NCBI GenBank assembly: GCA_944383355.1
Contig: CALWPF010000018.1
Location: 1-33,255, forward strand
Length of the DNA stretch: 33,255 nt
From: an uncultured Clostridia bacterium
GTDB lineage: Bacteria > Bacillota > Clostridia > Christensenellales > UBA1242
Direction of reading: 5' to 3'
The translations under genes and the position numbers were made by a program. Of this stretch, positions 32,182-33,255 are shown piece after piece; the first letter of the stretch is position 1, and each line of letters starts with the position of its first letter. The notes under the pieces are model-generated. The model was not told the origin of the DNA. It did no database searches and worked only from the letters and a program-made list of their open reading frames with translations.

Positions 32182-33255
32182 ATGAAAACAGCAGTAATAT
32201 ATGCCCGTTATAGTTCTGACAGTCAATCAGAGCAAAGTATTGAAGGGCAAATTCATGTTTGCAAGGACTATGCCGAGAAAAACAATATCGTCATTGTCGA
32301 CACCTACATTGACAGAGCAATGACAGGAACAAATGATAACCGAGTTGCTTTTCAAAAGATGCTGAAAGATAGTTCAAATCATCAATTTTCAATCGTGCTT
32401 GTTTACAAACTTGATAGATTTAGTAGAAACAAATATGAAAGTGTTATCCATAAGAAAACACTTAAAGACAATGGAGTTAGTTTAGTATCTTGTATGGAAA
32501 ATATACCGAACACTCCAGAGGGGACGCTTATGGAAACACTACTTGAAGGCTTCAATCAATATTTCAGCGAAGAACTAACGCAAAAGGTCAATCGTGGGCT
32601 TAGAGAGAGTTGGCTTAAAGGCAATGCAACTGGTGGAAAGAAAGTTTTTGGATACGATATTGTGAACAAAAAATATGTGATAAATGAATATGAAAAAGAG
32701 ATAATTTTAAAGGTTTTTCAAATGTATGCAAGTGAATATAGAGCAAGAGTTATTGCTGAAACTTTGAACGAATTAGGTTATCATCGAAACAACGGCAAAA
32801 AATTTGATGAAAAATATGTTTTATGGATACTGCATAATTCAAGATACACAGGAGTTGTTGAACATCACGGAATCAAATATGACAAAATCTTTCCACGAAT
32901 TATTGATGACAACCTTTGGAGTAAGGTCAATGCAATAAATGAAGAAAATAAATTTGCTCCAAGCCGAAAGAAAGAGATTTTTGACTATATTCTCTCTGGC
33001 AAACTAATATGTGGAGAATGTAAACATAAAATGTATGGCGAAAGTGGAACGAGCCACACAAAAGATATTCACTACTACTATGTTTGTGGTTCACGCAGAA
33101 AAAAGAGATGTCCATGCACTATGAAGGCAATTAAAAAGCAAATTCTTGAAGATATGGTTATAAACACAATCACTCAACTTTTGAATAGTGAGCAAAACAT
33201 ACAATTCCTAACAAATGCGATTTTTAATTATCACCAAAAACACTCGCAAGATAAT
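32182..33255 (+). CDS. Large serine recombinase (3' end beyond window)
   Basis: 358 codons are visible without a stop. The N-terminal catalytic domain contains VIYARYSSDSQSEQSIEGQ, with the nucleophile Ser11, and LVYKLDRFSRN, the conserved D-R-x-S-R helix. A recombinase domain follows (about 150-250, with GGKKVFGYDI and VLWILHNSRYTGVV). Next comes a zinc-ribbon with LICGECKHKM, YYYVCGSRRKKRC and a final CPC. These three parts define large serine recombinases used by integrative elements and phages. AAAGGAG lies eight bases before the ATG at 32182. It would catalyse integration and excision of the element carrying the R-M genes. The C-terminal coiled-coil region and the stop lie outside this window. 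Confidence 0.93.
   Translation, partial: MKTAVIYARYSSDSQSEQSIEGQIHVCKDYAEKNNIVIVDTYIDRAMTGTNDNRVAFQKMLKDSSNHQFSIVLVYKLDRFSRNKYESVIHKKTLKDNGVSLVSCMENIPNTPEGTLMETLLEGFNQYFSEELTQKVNRGLRESWLKGNATGGKKVFGYDIVNKKYVINEYEKEIILKVFQMYASEYRARVIAETLNELGYHRNNGKKFDEKYVLWILHNSRYTGVVEHHGIKYDKIFPRIIDDNLWSKVNAINEENKFAPSRKKEIFDYILSGKLICGECKHKMYGESGTSHTKDIHYYYVCGSRRKKRCPCTMKAIKKQILEDMVINTITQLLNSEQNIQFLTNAIFNYHQKHSQDN

Overview
The window is AT-rich bacterial DNA in the standard genetic code. Strong Shine-Dalgarno sites, sigma-A type promoters, single-membrane style lipoproteins and intrinsic terminators point to a low-GC Bacillota, most likely a clostridial, possibly gut-associated lineage. The lineage call is inference; no rRNA or ribosomal protein gene is present.

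The left 23.6 kb looks like resident chromosome. It starts with a leftward three-gene operon of two small membrane proteins and a LURP-one-related protein (208-1643), a 66-aa tail-anchored protein and a 52-aa DUF4177-like protein. Two rightward units follow: cytidylate kinase (cmk, 2836-3549) and a metal-resistance pair (3816-6255) of an ArsR/CadC-like repressor and a Zn/Cd-type P1B ATPase, with two operators at the promoter. A leftward operon then encodes two DUF11-repeat proteins and a 19-cysteine small protein (6436-8936), possibly a spore or cell-surface structure. Another leftward operon encodes a lipoprotein with glycoside-hydrolase-like acids (DUF5722-like) and two tandem paralogous lipoproteins (9173-13609). 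Next come a CvpA-like large membrane protein, a 1479-aa surface protein with GLUG-like and InlB B-type repeats, and a 733-aa orphan cytoplasmic protein. tRNA-Leu(CAG) lies at 23601-23689.

Right of the tRNA the base composition and codon style change and an accessory region begins. A leftward operon (30010-23794) holds a type III restriction helicase-nuclease (res), its beta-class DNA methyltransferase (mod) and a third protein that I read as an additional PD-(D/E)xK nuclease-like protein. To its right is an 0.8-kb non-coding stretch packed with long nested inverted repeats, then a sigma-70-like HTH gene whose Shine-Dalgarno site is buried in a hairpin, a 60-aa small ORF, another structured leader, and a large serine recombinase that runs off the window end. 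The simplest reading is a mobile element carrying a restriction-modification system next to tRNA-Leu; its right end is outside the window.

The best candidates for something undescribed are the three-gene Res-Mod-nuclease operon, the repeat- and hairpin-rich control regions of the mobile element, and the Cys-rich/DUF11 operon.
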